Positions 5,254 to 6,958 of a stretch of 6,958 bases of DNA are shown here, piece after piece. Numbering within the stretch: the first letter of the stretch is position 1; every line of letters begins with the position of its first letter. Source of the DNA: Dehalococcoidales bacterium. GTDB lineage: Bacteria; Chloroflexota; Dehalococcoidia; Dehalococcoidales; UBA5627. The position numbers and the translations under genes are program-made. The notes beneath the pieces were generated by a model that saw only the letters and a program-made list of their open reading frames with translations, searched no databases and was not told the DNA's origin. The stretch spans positions 1-6,958 of the forward strand of contig JAQTVR010000062.1 of the NCBI GenBank assembly GCA_028706995.1. The letters run 5' to 3'.

Positions 5254-6954
5254 TTATTTACTATCCAAAAGCTCTTTAATCTTCTTGTCTGCTTCCTCTA
5301 CAGGCACCAGTTCGGCTTTCTTATCGGAGCGCCATTTTATTTCGATGTTGCTTTTTTCCAGTGAGCGCGGGCTGATGGTTACACGAAGGGGAATCCCCAG
5401 TAAATCGGCATCGTTGAATTTAACGCCTGTGGATTCATTGCGGTCATCGTAGAGAACTTCCAATCCCTGCGCTTCCAGTTCCTTGTAGAGGCTTTCGGCT
5501 TTCTCCGCAACCAGTTGATTTTCTAAAAACAGCGGGCAGAGATATACCTGGTAGGGGGCAACCGCAAGCGGCCAGATAATGCCCTTTTCATCTTTATGCA
5601 TTTCGATAATGGCTGCCATCAATCTGCCGATACCGATACCATAGCAACCCATTACGATAGGCTTGGATTCGCCATTGGCGTCTATGAAATAAGCGCCCAT
5701 TTTTTCACTTAAGAAAGTCCCGAGTTTGAAGACATGACCGACCTCGACACCTCTTGTTGCAGATAATGTTCCGTCACATTTTATACACAGGTCCCCGGCA
5801 CAGGAAAGTGCAATGTCGCCGATAATATCAGCCTTAAAATCCCTTATATAATTGACATTTCTAAGATGAGTATCGGCTTTATTAGCACCGGCAACAAAAT
5901 TGGTGCCGGAAGTTACCGATTCATCGGCAACTATTTTAATGCCTTTCAATCCTACTGCAGAAGCCGAGCCGGCAACTATTCCGGCAGCTGAAACCTCGGT
6001 TTCGGTTGCAAGTCTCAAATCAGTAGCTTGGAGCAGGTTCTTGAGCTTAACTTCATTTATTTCGAGATCACCACGGATAGTAACGAAAATGAATTCGCCA
6101 TCGGCCATATAGAAAACGGCTTTTAGCGTATCGATAGCTGATATCTTCAAAAAGCCAGATACTTCTTCGATGGTTTTATACCCGGGTGTAGCCACCTCTT
6201 CCATCGGCAGGGGGCTGCTATCATTAGCCTTTTTCTTTATACTCTTTGCTTTTTCGGCATTGGCAGCGTTGCCGCATTTTTCACAATAGATGATCTCGTC
6301 TTCACCCATGGATGAAACAGCCATAAACTCATTGGAATCCTTGCCGCCGATGGCGCCGCTATCGGCTTCGATAATTATTACAGGCAATCCGCATCTTGCA
6401 TATATATTCTTATAGGCAACGAGCATTTTCTGATAGCTTTTATCCAGCTCTTCTGCATTTATGTCGAAGCTGTAAAGGTCTTTCATAACGAACTCCCGAA
6501 CGCGTACCAATCCACCACGGGGACGGGGTTCGTCACGAAACTTGGTCTGGATCTGATATAAGAGCAGGGGCAAATCACGGTAGCTTTGCACGCTGTGGCT
6601 GACAAGGTCGGTGACAACTTCTTCATGAGTTGGACCAAGCGCCAGCTCGCGTTCCTTGCGGTCAAATAGTCTGAAAAGATTCTTTCCGAAGCTGACACCC
6701 CTGCCGGATCTTTCCCACAATTCGATTGGTTGTAGAACAGGCATACACACTTCCTGTCCACCGGCTTTATCCATCTCATCACGGACTATATTCTCGATTT
6801 TTCTTAGTGCTCCCAATGCCAGAGGTAAATATGAATAAACACCGGCAGTTAACTGGCGTATCATGCCGGAGCGAATCATCAACTGGTGGCTTATGGTATC
6901 GGCTTCCGCCGGAATCTCTCTTTGTGTTTTTCCGAATAATTGTGATAGGCGCAT
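5254..6954 (-). CDS. proS: Prolyl-tRNA synthetase, bacterial type with editing insert
   Basis: This cytosolic class II homodimer charges tRNA-Pro with proline and clears Ala-tRNA-Pro. The start MRLSQLFGKT matches the family and the length of 566 residues is normal. Motif 1 lies near 40-75 (ending around GGQEVCMPVLQP), motif 2 is FRDEPRPRGGLVRVREFVMKD (139-159), and motif 3 is MGCYGIGIGRLMAAIIE (435-451). Between motifs 2 and 3 sits the YbaK-like INS editing domain (about 225-405), with a lysine in DTLKAV (K278, at the place of the E. coli catalytic lysine) and GTNFVAGANKADTH (350-363). Cysteine pairs C224/C227 and C390/C393 flank this insert and may form one metal site. The anticodon-binding domain is about 465-566. 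It converges on pheT. The ATG at 6954-6952 lies four bases from the window end, so its ribosome site and promoter are not visible. Confidence 0.97.
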   Translation of the reverse strand: MRLSQLFGKTQREIPAEADTISHQLMIRSGMIRQLTAGVYSYLPLALGALRKIENIVRDEMDKAGGQEVCMPVLQPIELWERSGRGVSFGKNLFRLFDRKERELALGPTHEEVVTDLVSHSVQSYRDLPLLLYQIQTKFRDEPRPRGGLVRVREFVMKDLYSFDINAEELDKSYQKMLVAYKNIYARCGLPVIIIEADSGAIGGKDSNEFMAVSSMGEDEIIYCEKCGNAANAEKAKSIKKKANDSSPLPMEEVATPGYKTIEEVSGFLKISAIDTLKAVFYMADGEFIFVTIRGDLEINEVKLKNLLQATDLRLATETEVSAAGIVAGSASAVGLKGIKIVADESVTSGTNFVAGANKADTHLRNVNYIRDFKADIIGDIALSCAGDLCIKCDGTLSATRGVEVGHVFKLGTFLSEKMGAYFIDANGESKPIVMGCYGIGIGRLMAAIIEMHKDEKGIIWPLAVAPYQVYLCPLFLENQLVAEKAESLYKELEAQGLEVLYDDRNESTGVKFNDADLLGIPLRVTISPRSLEKSNIEIKWRSDKKAELVPVEEADKKIKELLDSK

Positions 6955-6958
6955 ATAG

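Overview
The window holds four complete protein genes, a small cysteine-rich gene and the first few codons of a sixth gene. It looks like ordinary chromosome from an anaerobic, moderate-GC bacterium. The best guess is Chloroflexota (Dehalococcoidia-like). This rests on the overall style of the proteins, a PheS of the Bacillus/Chloroflexi type with a four-cysteine insert, a bacterial-type ProRS with an editing insert, and scattered intergenic palindromes of a kind I associate with such genomes. The assignment is an inference, and no ribosomal RNA or other taxonomic marker is present.

Left part (1-1106, minus strand): a Rossmann/DUF2520 oxidoreductase-like gene is followed 21 bases later by the start of another gene with a good ribosome binding site, so the two look like one operon. 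Upstream lies a strong sigma70-type promoter (TTGACA-N17-TAAAAT). Between promoter and gene is a leader of about 165 bases with a complete intrinsic terminator in it. This arrangement suggests premature-termination control. DUF2520 genes are often found with pantothenate genes in other bacteria, so a vitamin B5 operon is an attractive but unproven reading.

Middle (1107-1454, plus strand): a 51-residue protein with four cysteines is transcribed divergently from the left operon. It has its own promoter, a clear Shine-Dalgarno sequence and a very strong terminator (14-bp perfect stem, T6), so it is a self-contained single-gene unit. Its function is unknown.

Right part (1455-6958): pheS and pheT, the two subunits of phenylalanyl-tRNA synthetase, form a tight operon behind a consensus-like promoter with a very short leader and no T-box. 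Convergent to them is proS (prolyl-tRNA synthetase), complete except for its upstream control region. The 268-base gap between pheT and proS holds a 131-bp imperfect palindrome that looks like a non-coding mobile or REP/MITE-type repeat, plus a second short repeat-like motif.

I do not see a new defence system, CRISPR array, transposase or other clearly novel machinery. The parts most worth following are the DUF2520 leader, the small cysteine protein and the intergenic palindrome.
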